The translations under genes were made by a program, and so were the position numbers. From contig JBAIZL010000002.1 in NCBI GenBank assembly GCA_036971475.1, positions 235,228,643 through 235,292,642 of the forward strand: 64,000 nt of DNA, written 5' to 3'. Below, piece by piece: positions 50,950 through 63,594 of this stretch. The notes below the pieces were generated by a model that saw only the letters and a list, made by a program, of their open reading frames with translations, searched no databases and was not told the origin of the DNA. The DNA is from Prosapia bicincta. Lineage: Eukaryota; Arthropoda; Insecta; Hemiptera; Cercopidae. Each line of letters starts with the position of its first letter. Position 1 is the first letter of the stretch.

Positions 50950-52125
50950 TACATATTTGTACTAAAGAAATTCCAAAATAAAAGCTATGTATATTTTTAC
51001 ATAGATAAAAGGGAGGGCATGGAAAGAAATTGCTAATAGGAAAGAGCAAATGAATAAAATACCGTATAATAATATAGCGTCTGCAATTTTTTTTTCAAAT
51101 ATTTGAAAGTACAAATTTTATTGCCAGTTCGTCACGAATTTGGTTACCTAAACAATAATGTGAAGCAGAGCAACATTCACATATTTTTATTTATTAGCAA
51201 TTAACTCGACTAGGCAAATAACACGAATTTGTAAACTCACAAATGTGTCTTCAGAATTGCCTAAATATATTTTTTTTAAAGTTCACATTTTCTAAATGAA
51301 TAGCCTATTTCTTGACAATAACTTGTGCAATTCTTTTATGAAAATAATGTGAACAGCTTTACTGTATTTAAAATATAAACTGGGTTTGTTTTATTGCTTA
51401 CTGTAATCACAACTCCGAAAAAAGACTAAATTTAGTGCCCCACAAACAAGATTGCAGTATTACCCGCTCAGAAATTCATAGATGTAATACATTGTCTACA
51501 TTCTAGACGCAACGATATTGGTAAAATTATACCTGCCAGATCAAGAAAAGGAAGCATACAAAATATATATATTTATATATACTGGTAAGAGTGGGGGGGT
51601 GATTTTTACACAACAAAGTCATATTTGTGTCGATATGAATATAATCATACCACAAATCGGCACGCCCGACATTGGCCTTTTTCAACATTGTCCACTTACA
51701 ACTTGCATATTACACATGAGCAATACAGATCGCGTCTACAAATGACCTCAAAAGGTTTTGTAAATATACTTTGCTGGTTCAGGTTGGGTTTGATAAACCA
51801 AATTTTGCTACCGTTGTGGCTGGTGTCAACTCTTACATTGATACAAAATGTAATCACTTCCTTGTTTATATTTTTTATGCCAATTACCTGGAAAAATCCT
51901 AATTATAACCACAGGAAAAAATTATAGATAACTAGGCTATAAACTTGAAGCAATGTATTTACATACTCGCCTTTGGCTAATACAATAGGTTTATTTGAAA
52001 TAATAGGTAAATTAATGCCTCTCGACACTCTCGAGAATACTATAGGATAATGTTATTAAATGTCAAAATAACGTTTAGCACATTTGTCAAAAATATTATC
52101 TCCAATTACATCTCCATTATTTAGG
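50950..52125. other. No supported gene
   Basis: Two overlapping + frames at 51518-51927 show no domain; otherwise A+T-rich with a G7 run near 51591. Confidence 0.45.
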
Positions 52126-52190
52126 TTACAATGAAAATATTGGAAAGAACCCCAATACAATCAAAAATAACAAGTTACTTAGGATTAAAC

Positions 52191-52230
52191 ACTTATGTAC
52201 ATTTCGATGACCATATCATCATCAGAGGGT
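52191..52230 (-). ncRNA. Hammerhead relic, left arm of the second copy
   Basis: On the - strand, core CTGATGA (complement of 52219-52225) and GAAA are intact. Helix II is shortened by a 3-base deletion, and helix I has one disrupted pair (AGTGT instead of AGGGT). Confidence 0.55.
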
Positions 52231-52308
52231 CTTATTACAATCTAGCAAACAAGAATCATCATTCAAGTTTGTAACTTCTCGTTTGCTAGATTGTAATTTT
52301 GTAATAAG

Positions 52309-52353
52309 ACCCTCTGATGATGATGACATGGTCATCGAAATGTACATAAGGGT
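52309..52353 (+). ncRNA. Hammerhead ribozyme, right arm of the second copy
   Basis: Identical in every core and helix element to the ribozyme at 47135-47179: ACCCT 52309-52313, CTGATGA 52314-52320, extra T, GATGAC/GTCATC, GAAA 52337-52340, TGTACA, TA, AGGGT 52349-52353. Confidence 0.75.
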
Positions 52354-52459
52354 TTAATCTTAAGTAACTTGTTTTATTTGTTATATTTTGTGGTATTGGG
52401 GTTCTTTCCAATATTTTCATTGTAGAACTGTGCTCTTGATATTGTGTATTAATTAGGTT

Positions 52460-54890
52460 GTTTAATTCGACACAAGACCTTAGCCGTCATGGGCCACATC
52501 TTTCTGCTTATGTGGGAGGAGGGGGGAAAAGTTGTGCAATTTTTTTTACTTTGTGGAAAACTTTTTTAATTTAAACTTTAAAACAAACAGGTAGTTTCGT
52601 CTCATTGTGATCTATAAATGTACTCTGATAACCTACCAATTTCACATCTAAAATAACTATTAAAAACCCCGGTCCCAGTTAGGCAAAAGTGAAACTATCA
52701 TAATTTGAATATTCTCAATTACCTTCATGATTTTTATGCCATATTGAACATTCTCACCTTTAGTTTTACATTACCAAATTGTAAACCTTTATGAAATACA
52801 ATAGCTTCAATTGATTTGATGGACACGAGTGCCCTAATTAGGGATAAAATATAGGTTATCGATTATGTCACAATTTCATCACCAGCTACAACCACTTTAT
52901 TTGAACAAATGTATGCTTACCTTACAAAATTGCAATTTAATTCTAAAAATTAGAATAAATTATTTTTAACGAATATAAAATATCTTGAGGTGTGTAAAAA
53001 AACATAACTCTTAATAAATTATTGTTCTAGAGCAAATAAAGTTTTACAGTTTTCAAAGGTGAAATGGTTAGGTTTAGAAATAAAATACCTGCAGAGTAAA
53101 TTAAGTAGAGTATAATTGGAAATTACAATTAAAAGTTGGCAAGCGGTACTAAAGAGAATTGGGACACGTTTTGTAAAAACGTTAATGTAGCGAACAAATA
53201 TTTGAGCGAAGTTAAAACATTTCCAAGAAAATTAAGAAGATCGATAAGAAATATATCAGACAGACCTAATAACCAAGCTTTGCTTGAAAATGAAATAATA
53301 ATAAAAATTTACCCAGTGAGAAATGGAAATATTAAGTAGAAGTTTAAATTTTGATATTAGGAAAGAGGTACAGATAAGTGAATAGAAATTATTGAGTGGT
53401 ATAACATTTTAAAATGAAACGGATACAAATTGAGCCAGGAAAGCTTGTAAAATATATTGTTGAAAATTTAACATTAAAGAATTGAAATTAAAGTCAAGAA
53501 TAATGATTTTTAACAAAGTGTTGCAAAACAGATTGATTTCAATGCATTTTAGGAACAAAATGATGATACAGCTAATCACCTTTAATTGCCAAACTATATG
53601 AAAAATTTTGAGTGGAAGTAAAGAAATAAACAGTTGTATTTTCCTAAACTAAGAAATTGATGTAGAAGATATTCTCAATATTAAAGAGCATATAGAACAT
53701 TTCTTAATTTATTATCAATATATCAACAATCAACATAAAATTTACCTATGAAATAAAAGATAACAAATGTTTAGTTTCAAGTATTAGAAACAATAATAAT
53801 AATAATAGCCTACTGAATTAGATATAGTGTACATAAAAAAATACAAATAATGCTGGGTAAATCCCAGTAAATTCTATCATTGTAAATTTCAAATTAGCAG
53901 CATTCAAGTCAATAGAATAATTACAATTCCTTTGAATAAAAATAATTTGAATTTTGACAGAATCACATAGATAAATTTAATGGATATAATTCCAGAATAA
54001 GGAATATATGAAGAAAACAAAATTAAAAAAAAGATTTCACCACTTTAATAAGAGAAAGTATTAAAAATAAATACATTAGGCTACCATTTGATATGGATAT
54101 AACAATAGGTTTAGAATTTTTTTTTTAAAAAAAAGGTAAATATAAAAGTATTAAGACTGAAATATTTACCAGGTGACCCAAAAGACAAAATACAGTGAAT
54201 AAGTGAGATAAATCAGGGAGTTATAACAAAAAATTTAATTCTCTTAAAGTTTTCATTGACCAAACAAAAAAACTTCCAAAAGATAGAGAACCAAGGTTAA
54301 TAAACAAATAACCAATTCAACTTTCAATCAAACGAAATTGAATAAAATACAAATAGCTTCATTAAGACAGATTTTTTTATACATTAATTATTAGCAAAAC
54401 AGAAATGAGAAACAGCACCTTGAAATAAAATCCAATATAATATAGTTACAAATGAAAGTATTCTAATTAAATTATTCAATTTTCATTACATAATCAGTTA
54501 TTGTAAATGTTAGAAAAATTATACTCTGAAACTAAAACATACTGGCTAAACAAAAAAAATATAATATAATGGATTCCTACAAACACAGGTGATCAGTCTG
54601 TATTGGTAGGTCAAAATGAGGACAGTGTGATATTGTAACTATGAAAATAATACAATAGAGTACAATGTAATACAATATAATATACTGAGATATACAGCAG
54701 TGACATTTAGAGTTAACACTTAGCCCTTCAATAAAAATACTCACTAGAATAAGATGGCAAAATTTACAAAAAAGAAAGAAAACAACAAAAGATTACAATA
54801 CATAATAGATTTAGGGATTCACTCCAAGGTGAGGAAATATTAAAATAGATATAAGCGATTGAACAAAGTTATAAAGTTAATAAAACACAA
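52460..54890. other. A-rich region without a supported gene
   Basis: Reading in all frames is Lys/Asn-rich with many stops. The 67-codon frame at 53136-53339 (WDTFCKNVNVANKYL) has slight protein character. The whole 53.1-54.5 kb stretch may be a heavily decayed A-rich retroelement, but no motif confirms it. Confidence 0.35.
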
Positions 54891-55502
54891 CTTAAATTAA
54901 TGTAAAAGTCTTACTATTGAGGCATTGAAAAGTGGTTTTTAGTAACCACACTCCCTATGTAGTTCAAGATTCAGTGTAACAATAAACAATGGCCAATTAG
55001 TGAATAATCGAACAAGTTCCAATATAGAGTGCAGTCAAAACAAAGGAGGGAAAAACACAGGTCCAATATTTGTCTTTATGTTCAAAATAAGTCACTAACA
55101 TTCGCAGTTGACTACTTAATCTAACAAAAACAATTATGTACCATGCACTGGTGATCACTTAGTAATCACTCACCAGTAGTTCAGGTTCACTGTAACACTT
55201 TACGATTACTAATGAGTTAAAAATTTAACAAGTCCTAATATCATAAAGTCACTATAACACTGGCGGATGAAGTAATACTTAATCTAACTAAATAATTAAG
55301 CACTATGCAGTGATGAATATACATATCCATATGTCTGAAGAAATTGCTGCACTTCTGAAAAGCAATGTTTAGTGATGAATGATAAAGTCTGTTGCTCACC
55401 CTGAGGAGTCGATGAAAGACGTTCAACGGCGGAGAGAGTCAGAGATGTGGTTTGTAGCTGAAGTCTTCGTAAGGTGTCACGTAAGGTGTGGTAGCCTTCG
55501 TT

Positions 55503-55720
55503 AGATTCCCATGGTGTTGCTTATTTTACTGCTGAAGATGACTTTTTCTATATCCTTGGATTGGAGTGTGTAGTCGTTAATTCCGTCCAACGAAGTGACC
55601 CCAAGACATCCGTCTGAACAGTATGTTGAGTGCGGAGGGACGACCTTTGATGATGGTTCGTTGTCCACTGACCAGAAAGTAGCTCAAGATGTCTGCTCCT
55701 AAAATTAATGTAAAAGTCTT
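55503..55720 (-). pseudogene. Gypsy-type retrotransposon pol fragment (protease end)
   Basis: On the - strand: KTFTLILGADILSYFLV, matching the ILGADFLxxFxLLVD signature after the protease core of Ty3/Gypsy polyproteins. A one-base shift is followed by VDNEPSSKVVPPHS and GINDYTLQSKDIEKVIFSS, consistent with the linker before the RT. The protease DTG motif and the RT are not present. An acceptor-like TTAATTTTAG precedes GAGCAGAC. Fragment only, non-functional. Confidence 0.55.
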
Positions 55721-56149
55721 ACCACTTGTGTGTTTAAACATAGTCCTTAGTAATCACTCACCAGTAGTTCATGTTCGCTGTAACACTTTACGATTACTAA
55801 TGAGTTAATAATTTAACAAGTCCTAATATCCAGTGTAGTCAACAAAAATTAGGAAATAACACAAGTCCGATATTTGTCTTTATGTTCAAAAAAAGTCACT
55901 ATAACACTGGCGAATGAAGTAATACTTAATCTAACAAAATAATTAAGAACTATGCATTGATGAATAAACATATCCATATGTCTGAAGAAATTGCTGCACT
56001 TCTGAAAAGCAATGTTGAGTGATGAATGATAAAGTCTGTTGCTCACCCTGAGGAGTCGATGAAAGACGTTCAACGGCGGAGAGAGTCAGAGATGTAGTTT
56101 GTAGCTGAAGTCTTCGTAAGGTGTCACGTAAGGTGCGGTAGCCTTCGTT

Positions 56150-56367
56150 AGATTCCCATGGTGTTGTATATTTTACTGCTGAAGATGACTTTTTCTATAT
56201 CCTTGGATTGGAGTGTGTAGTCGTTAATTCCGTCCAACGAAGTGACCCCAAGACATCCGTCTGAACAGTATGTTGAGTGCGGAAGGACGACCTTTGATGA
56301 TGGTTCGTTGTCCACTGACCAGAAAGTAGCTCAAGATGTCTGCTCCTAAAATTAATGTAAAAGTCTT
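56150..56367 (-). pseudogene. Second copy of the Gypsy pol fragment
   Basis: The same ILGADIL segment and shift as at 55503-55720, 647 bases away, with only a few differences. It was duplicated with the tandem unit and did not insert independently. Confidence 0.55.
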
Positions 56368-56549
56368 ACCACTTGTGTGTTTAAACATAGTCCTTAGTAA
56401 TCACTCACCAGTAGTTCATGTTCGCTGTAACACTTTACGATTACTAATGAGTTAATAATTTAACAAGTCCTAATATCAAGTGTAGACACAAAAAATGAGG
56501 AAATAACACAAGTCCGATATTTGTCTGTATGATCAAAATAAGTCACTAT

Positions 56550-57540
56550 AAAACCTCACAGTTTATTTTATGGTTAATCTAACAATTGTCTAACAAATTA
56601 AATAGGCATTGTTCAGAATATTGTAACAAAGTATTACACTAATATTGCATAAAACACCAAATAGATACATGCAAATGTCTGAATAAAAGTCTGGCTTTAA
56701 AAAAACCAGAGTCCAACCCAAAACTTTGAATTAATAACAGTTTAGAATTAAAGATGTTCAAATTATTTATGTTCTACTGTATACTAACCTTCACCTATGC
56801 TAGGAATATTTTTACATATTCCAGTATACTTTCCTCTCTTTCTTAACTTTATATTTTCCTTTGATAACGAATTTTGACATAACTTTACTTACAAAAGTTT
56901 TATCATAATATCTTTGAAGAGGTACTACTTCTAAAGTTTTGAAAATGGAGTCTTTCTAAAACGAGTATACCAAAAAAAAACATTGTAATGCTAGGAAAGG
57001 GAGAAAAATGTACTCGTACAAAAAATGTACATTATTTCATAAACTTACCATTTGTCATCTTGTTACTCAATATTTACCAATGTCTTACCTCGTAATTGTA
57101 TAACATTACTTTAATTCTCAAGTTATCATGAAATCCTTTTACAAATTAAATAATAATATTAAAACAGGATTTTTATGAAACTTGTGAGTCAATGTACAAT
57201 TAAAACTAATAAAAAAAAGGGTTTGAGGTGTTGAACTATACAAGTAATCCTAAATATATTTAAATCATATTTATAAAAATAGATGTGGCTGTAAAAAGTA
57301 ATATCAAGTAAACCCATAAATATTTAATCAATTACTATACAATAGAATAATTTTGATTTTAGAATGTAAAAGATCTTTTAAACGCACAGTAATAATAGTC
57401 CTTCCTGCGGCAGTTAAAACAGCAATGTTTTTTTTCAATAGTTCTGAAACAAAATAATGGTTCACTTAAATAGATAATGTATAAAAATGTTTTGAACAAT
57501 AAAAATAATAATATTTTATTTGTATTGTTACAAATGGAAG
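56550..57540. other. No supported gene
   Basis: A+T-rich; no coding or RNA feature seen. Confidence 0.5.
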
Positions 57541-57544
57541 CTTT

Positions 57545-57665
57545 CAAATGACCAACATGTCAACTAATGCGACTAACTTACGACAATCAATTAACCAACA
57601 TTCATGTCGTTCAAATGACGGACACTTGAACGACATTCGACTTATCGACATTTACACGACGTGCC
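57545..57665. repeat. Degenerate short-word repeat
   Basis: Repeated words of the type TTCAAATGAC, CAACAT and CGACATT in varying order. The style is close to the CAAATAACCAAATACGC array at 48.3 and 49.4 kb, suggesting a common kind of element end. Confidence 0.5.
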
Positions 57666-57669
57666 ACAC

Positions 57670-59230
57670 ACATATTATTATAATATTGTAAAAAAGAGTC
57701 TTTTTTCAATCATTTATTCATATAGAAAATTTCATCATTTTTACTAATCCTTTATTTATATAGTAACTGCTCATTATTGTGACTGAATCTTAACGTTTTT
57801 GTAGAAATTATTCTCACAATATACTGACAATTAATAAAAGAAAAAGAAATCTTTGTTTTTAAAATTCGTTTCTATTATTAGTTTACCTATATTTGTAAAA
57901 TTTAAATATTGTCCTTTTATTTATTTATCAATTTAAAAACAAAATATAGAGTTAAATAGTCCTAATACTAGAAATTATCAAAGTTTATTTTTTAAATCCG
58001 TAAGCTATTTTGCTAATTAAATTTTAAAACTTCACTATTGTTCTTTGTTGGGCATTTATTTATGTAAATATAAAAAACATTCTCTTAATTAGAGCTTAAC
58101 TAGTGAGAACTATTCACAAAGGTAAAATTCAAATTAGTGAGCTCAAAATCTCACCAAAAATTAGTTTTTAATAAACAAACTAGTTTCGGTTATGATTATG
58201 TTTATATAAAACAATTTTTTTAAATAAAAATAAAGTACAATCTATTTTATTACAGTTCAATAGTATCATTAAAATCAAAATTTAGTTTATGGCTAAGAAA
58301 ATGTATTTATATAAAATAGGAGTGTAAGAATTTGTTACTGGTGATGTTGTACACACAAAAGTTATAGTTACACAATGATTGATGGCAATGTAGATACCAC
58401 TTATAAAAATGCACAAGATACAGCCCATATTATCACTTCTCACAAGGATTTAAGAAACACTCCATAATTTGAACAATCCGGAATATATTTAAACAGTTGT
58501 TATAGTTGACTGTAATAATACAGTATCTGATTTGTTATCACAAAAAAATGGGACGTGTGCACAAGTTTAATAATTCTATAAGCTGTGTGGTACTAATAGT
58601 GCTTTGTTACAGTTTTGTACTTAGGAATCAACAGTAAGTTTAATTACTTTCTAAGGCGCTCTACCTCAAAAAAAATAATAAATTAATAAGGCCAAAATGT
58701 TGAATTACCAATGTTACACTGCGTACTATCACAGACTTATATGTGGAGTATACATATATAAAAAGAGCGGTACTAAAATATGCAACGTTATAATTACCTA
58801 ATACCAATTAACTGTATTTTTAAAGTTGAATTTTATTATAAATATTATTACTTAATTGTAAGTGTAGATTGTTTTCTAAAGGTTAACTGTAAACAAGTGT
58901 AAGGGAAAGTTTGACATCTGGAGGGGTCAAAGAACTCACACAAGCAGGGTGTAACTGCTACATAAAATGAAGAATTCAAACAGTAAAAACCTTTGGCAAA
59001 AGGTTCAGTGGTTCAATATTTGAAACTTTAATACTATTTGGCTGAAACACCATAAGAGGAGTTGAAATGCTTGCTTCAATTGTTTAGCATCCTAAAGTTG
59101 TGCCTGTAGGTAGCCTATTATAAAGTCTTGAGATTTAAAATATAAACTATTCTTTATAATTATTTCCTTATAAAATTCTCTATAGTATAAATAACTCTTT
59201 AGTTATATAATATAATAAATTCTTTATATA
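57670..59230. other. No supported gene
   Basis: A+T-rich sequence; nothing supported. Confidence 0.5.
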
Positions 59231-59233
59231 AAA

Positions 59234-59411
59234 CTATTCTTTGAGCTTAGCTTGTGAGGTTATGTTAAAAAAAAATAAACAAAAACATATACAAAACTCA
59301 CAAATAAATCATTTATTGATTACACGTATGCACCAATAAATGATTAATTGGGTTTTGTGTATGTTTTTTATTTGCTTTAACATAACCTCACAAGCTATTC
59401 TCAAAGAATAG
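59234..59411. mobile_element. 178-bp foldback (MITE-like) element
   Basis: Terminal inverted arms CTATTCTTTGAG...CTTGTGAGGTTATGTTAAA (59234 onward) and its reverse complement ending at 59411 extend inward with few mismatches to a short centre near 59322. There is no coding capacity and no clear target duplication. It could be a MITE or a solo foldback. Confidence 0.75.
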
Positions 59412-60170
59412 TTGTTATGATTTTTTCATTTACCTAGGTTACTGTTCTAGCTGTTTAGTCCTAAGGTTGTAGTACTAGGATTAGTGTTTAGAATTTAGTT
59501 TAATTCTTTCTAGTTTTTGATTAGTTTATTATTTGTCTAGGCAATATTAACTGTATTTGTTTGTTTACAAAAAACAGAAACAAAATTGTCATGGTTATTT
59601 TCTTGTCAAAAAGGCTATTTGCAATAAAGTATATTTATTTAGATTATGTTTAAATTAATTTAAATAAAAATAGTTAAATTGAGTATGTTTCTGAAAACTA
59701 ACCCAACGAGAGTGCTTCATTTTGCACTTTTAATAACCTCATTTAATTGTTAACATTTTCTAAGTAGTAAAAATAAGTGATAAATATATTAAAACTGTGT
59801 GATAAATAATTTATTTTGTGAAATTGCAGATGGCCTGTTGATGCGGCATTGGTCATAATACATTCCATTTCCAAAACAGAAGTAAAACTCAATTTGTAAC
59901 CTTTGCCCTGTTAAGTTTTCTTTCTAGCCAAAATGTCTGGTTTTTATTATTCATAACAGTTTTGTTTCAACTGCAAATAATACAAAGATGGACATAGTAT
60001 GGATCGATGGTGGTCCCAACCTCACAGGGATACAACATCCTTTGCAGATGGTTAACAAGAAGAAAATACCATCGTTTTTCATTACTCTAACATGAATGGC
60101 TTTATATCATAAGAATAGTTTATGTAATTAAACATCTTATGATAGTACATCTATAATTAAAAACAGTTTA

Positions 60171-60470
60171 ACGATAGGTAGATATGGTTTTCGTCTGTTC
60201 TTGATATCATGGCTGTAGATAATTAATTGGCTTGGTTTAAATATTGTGGTATAGTTAGCTCTGAAGCCAAGTGTGTACATAATTTGCTTGTAAAGAAAAA
60301 TGTTGTCAGCATTTTAATTTCAACGATAGGTAGGCACGGTGAGTGTCGAGGCTAGTAGGTATCATGGCTGTAGCTAATTTAGTAGCTTGATTTAAATATT
60401 GTGGTAGCCTATATTTAGTTCTGAAGCTAAATGTGTACATAATATGCTTGCAAAGAAAATGTCAGATTTT
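60171..60470. repeat. Two tandem 152-bp repeats
   Basis: ACGATAGGTAG at 60171 and 60323. Both units contain ATCATGGCTGTAG, TTTAAATATTGTGGTA and TGTGTACATAAT. A third, diverged unit can be followed near 62390-62520. Confidence 0.75.
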
Positions 60471-61174
60471 TTTCATTTTCTATCCCTACAATTGCTTAAC
60501 GAAGATACCTTTGGCGAGTATGTTGTTCCCTCAGTGAATATACAAGCATAACTAATTAAATAAAATGTTTAAAATATTGTAACAGCAATTAATTTCATAC
60601 AAAATAATTAATCATGTACATATATAATGGTTTGCTTATATATTCCTTTTCCTAATAACAGTGTAAAAACTTATTAGAATAGATTAATTAGCCACTGTTA
60701 AAATTAATTAGAAGATCAGTAATTATTTGATTTTTGTATGCTTATATGGAAAAAAGTGAACATTTAAATTAAAAACATACTGTATTTATCTTTTGCAACA
60801 AACACACTTTATCCTGAAATTGTCTATTGTGAATTATAAACTAAATAAAACACATATTAAACAGAAAGCAAATTTTTACATCGCTAGATGGTAATGGTAT
60901 AAAAAGATTTCATGTCTTTTGTTTTTAGTTTCATATATGTTAACTAAAATTACACTCTATATAAGAACAAAGATGTTTGGCATTACTAACTATGGTTGTT
61001 ACAATAAGAAAATATAGAGAAATAAAAGCTAAATACAGCAACCTGTAAAAGCTCAAAAAAATCATAATAAAACAGAGCACTAAATTGTACTATATTAATA
61101 GCAAAATATAATTTTTTATATTAAACAGCAAGTATGAAATTAATAAAGGTTAGAGCAAAATGTACAGTACTTAC

Positions 61175-61281
61175 CTGAAAGCTTTCAGGTTAAACTAATT
61201 CCTTCTTATATTCAACCTGTTCTGTTACCAAATCAAAATCCTTAAATGTATATTCTCTTGCAATGTTAACAGCAAAATTTT
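61175..61281 (-). CDS. Candidate terminal coding exon, minus strand
   Basis: On the - strand, TCATCTTTCCGTGTAAG precedes an open frame entered in phase 1: NFAVNIAREYTFKDFDLVTE, then QVEYKKELV and a stop (61190-61192). After the stop, 15 bases lead to an excellent donor (CTTTCAG|GTAAGT). The peptide looks real, with mixed charge and aromatic residues. If so, this is the end of a gene whose other exons lie to the right, with an intron in its 3' UTR. The polypyrimidine tract is weak, so chance cannot be excluded. Confidence 0.35.
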
Positions 61282-61664
61282 CTTACACGGAAAGATGACT
61301 TGTTAATTTTTTCGTTGTGAGGAACATTTCACATGGTGCAATCTAAAATGTTTATACTGTAGGACATTCAAAGTGAAATCAGGTGTACCAACTTTGAAAC
61401 TAAAACAATATATGTAGGAGTTCCTACATATAAATTGTAGGCTTATATGACTTATCATTAAAACTGTTTTTTTTAAGTTGAATTCATTAACTGGATAAAC
61501 ATTTCCAGTTGTTTAAGGTTTTTTAAAATTGTATGAAGTATAATGATTTATAAAACACTCGAAGGTTTCAAATAATGAACTATCAAATCAATGTACATGA
61601 TAAATGCAAAATTAACAATTTGAAAAAATAAACCAAAAATCTATCTTGACACTATAAACTATTG

Positions 61665-62262
61665 CAATGAAAATATTGGAAAGAACCCAAATATCGCAAA
61701 CATAATCCATATTAACAAATAAAACTAATTACTTAAGATTAAACCTTTATGTACATTTTTAATGACCATGTCATCATCATCATCATCAGAGGGTCTTAAA
61801 ATATAATCTACAAAATACAATCTAGCAAACAAGAAGTTACAAACCAGGTCACTCTATTAATCACTTTTAAATTAGTTTATGACCATCCGAACTTTAAATT
61901 TTGTAAAAACTTTTAAAATTATATAAAATATTAAAAACGTTTTAACTTAAAACATTTAAATTTAAAGTTCGGATAGTCATAAACTAATTTAAAAGTGATT
62001 AATTAAGTTTTAGCGAACGTAATGGACCACAAAATTCAATAGGTCACTCTAGATTGTAACTCTTGTTTGCTAGATTTTTTTTGTAATAAGATCAGAGGGC
62101 CTTATTAGAGTATGATGATAACATGGTCATCGAAATGTACATAAGAGTTTAATCTGAAATAACTTGTTTTACTATTTTTTTAAAATTATTTATGTGGTAT
62201 TGGGGTTCTTACCAATATTTTGATTTTAATATATTGTACCACTGTGCTGTTGACATTGTATA
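61665..62262. mobile_element. Palindromic hammerhead element (family 1), third copy, interrupted
   Basis: Outer arms begin AATGAAAATATTGGAAAGAA and end TTCTTACCAATATTTTGATT, with the tail ATTGTACCACTGTGCTGTTG on the right. Both hammerheads are broken: the left has lost the G of GAAA and gained extra ATC repeats, and the right core reads GTATGATGA. The centre is split by the nested element at 61857-62040. It is the oldest of the three copies. Confidence 0.8.
61857..62040. mobile_element. Nested foldback element with 11-bp target duplication
   Basis: AGGTCACTCTA at 61846-61856 is repeated exactly at 62041-62051. Between them lie 184 bases with inverted arms of about 45 bases (TTAATCACTTTTAAATTAG... 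and its complement) and a one-sided tail (GCGAACGTAATGGACCACAA). Related pieces occur at 9.57, 15.3 and 17.3 kb. No coding capacity. Confidence 0.85.
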
Positions 62263-62264
62263 CT

Positions 62265-63590
62265 ATTAATTATAATGAAATATGTAACGAAAATATTGAT
62301 AAAGTATTTTTAAGTTACTGTGCAGAAAATAGAACACATACTACTGTTATGTAGATATTAGGTTTACAGATAAGTAGCCTAAGTACGATGAACGCCTGGA
62401 ATATATATCATGGCTTATAGTTAATTTAATATTGACATCTAAACATTTTGTTAGTCTTAGTTCTGACGATGAATATATATCACTCTAACAAAGAAAATTT
62501 TTAGCATAATGAATATTATTAAAATTTATTTTTGAGTATGGGGTGGTGTGTACGTATAGGCCTACATGTAGCTTTAAAACTAACAATACTACAATATTTA
62601 TATTGAGTTAATAAATAAGCAACAGTTCATGATATCTAGTCTGGACGATAAATGTAAGTACCTATCGTTTAACTATCACGTAGGCTTAAGTTAATTAAAA
62701 AATCGTATTTTTTTAAGCTTATTTATAAATGCAACGTTGGATGGAATAACTCTGATGTATGCTATAAGTAGCATTCTTTTATAACTATGGCAACAAATTT
62801 AATAAATTAATAGACGGAAGGAAGTGCAGGTCTTTATTAATACTAAGAGTACGTTGCCTACTGTTTGAATTTGTAACAATTTTAAATAAATTATTTTTCG
62901 TACTAATCTTAGAAATACTGTATTGCTTAGGATACTTTAAAGTTCTAAACATCTTTTACAGTTCCTTAATATGAACAGCGTACAGTAACATGCCTTGAAA
63001 AATTATGCCTGAGGGGATGTATATATGGGGGACCACAGTCCATATAGCGTGGACCAATTTAAAATCAAATATTCAAATAAAATTAAAATATTAAAATTGA
63101 TAGATACAGTTTTAAAATCATTCTTAAAGGGATATATTGCATTTTGTAGAAATAAAAATGACTGACGAAGATATTCTTTAGGAATACTTCCTCGGCATTT
63201 TCTTCAAATTGATAGCAATTCCTGCATTTAAAGCGAATGTCAAAATTTTACACTGTTTAAAATTTTTGCATAGAACTATTTATCCGATTATTTAAAAATT
63301 TGGTATAATTTTAAGTATGGAGGGCCTATAACTCTTTTCTCATCACTATAGCTTTGCAACACAGTTCTTTTGCATTCACTTACTCTATACTATAATGTAG
63401 TTAAACAAGAATATTACTTGGTATATATGCGAGTCAAGTTTCGAATACTCTAATTACGTATCTCCATTCGTGAAAATGTATGTATAAGTATATTATAGTA
63501 TAAATGATATAGCCTATATAAAATTATTGTTCTTGTATAATAACAAAAAACAACTGAGGTTTTTTAAATACGTAAAATAATTATTTATTA
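62265..63590. other. No supported gene
   Basis: A+T-rich; a diverged 152-bp-type repeat near 62390-62520, otherwise nothing supported. Confidence 0.5.
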
Positions 63591-63594
63591 ATTT

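Larger units (their letters stand above)
52128..52458. mobile_element. Palindromic hammerhead element (family 1), second copy
   Basis: Same layout as 46868-47258 in the opposite orientation: arms starting ACAATGAAAATATTGGAAAG and ending CTTTCCAATATTTTCATTGT, with the one-sided tail (CTGTGCTCTTGATATTGTG) on the right. Arms are more diverged and differ by small deletions, so it is older. A possible imperfect target duplication is TTATTTAGGTT/TTAATTAGGTT. Hammerheads lie in both arms. Confidence 0.8.
54895..56545. repeat. Tandem units, period 647 bp, with partial flanking units
   Basis: TGCTCCTAAAATTAATG occurs at 55694 and again at 56341, exactly 647 bases apart. The units between are about 97% identical by eye. 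Diverged partial units precede (54895-55235) and follow (to about 56545), sharing AATCACTCACCAGTAG and CTGTAACACTTTACGATTACT. The unit carries a Gypsy pol fragment on the - strand. Confidence 0.85.
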
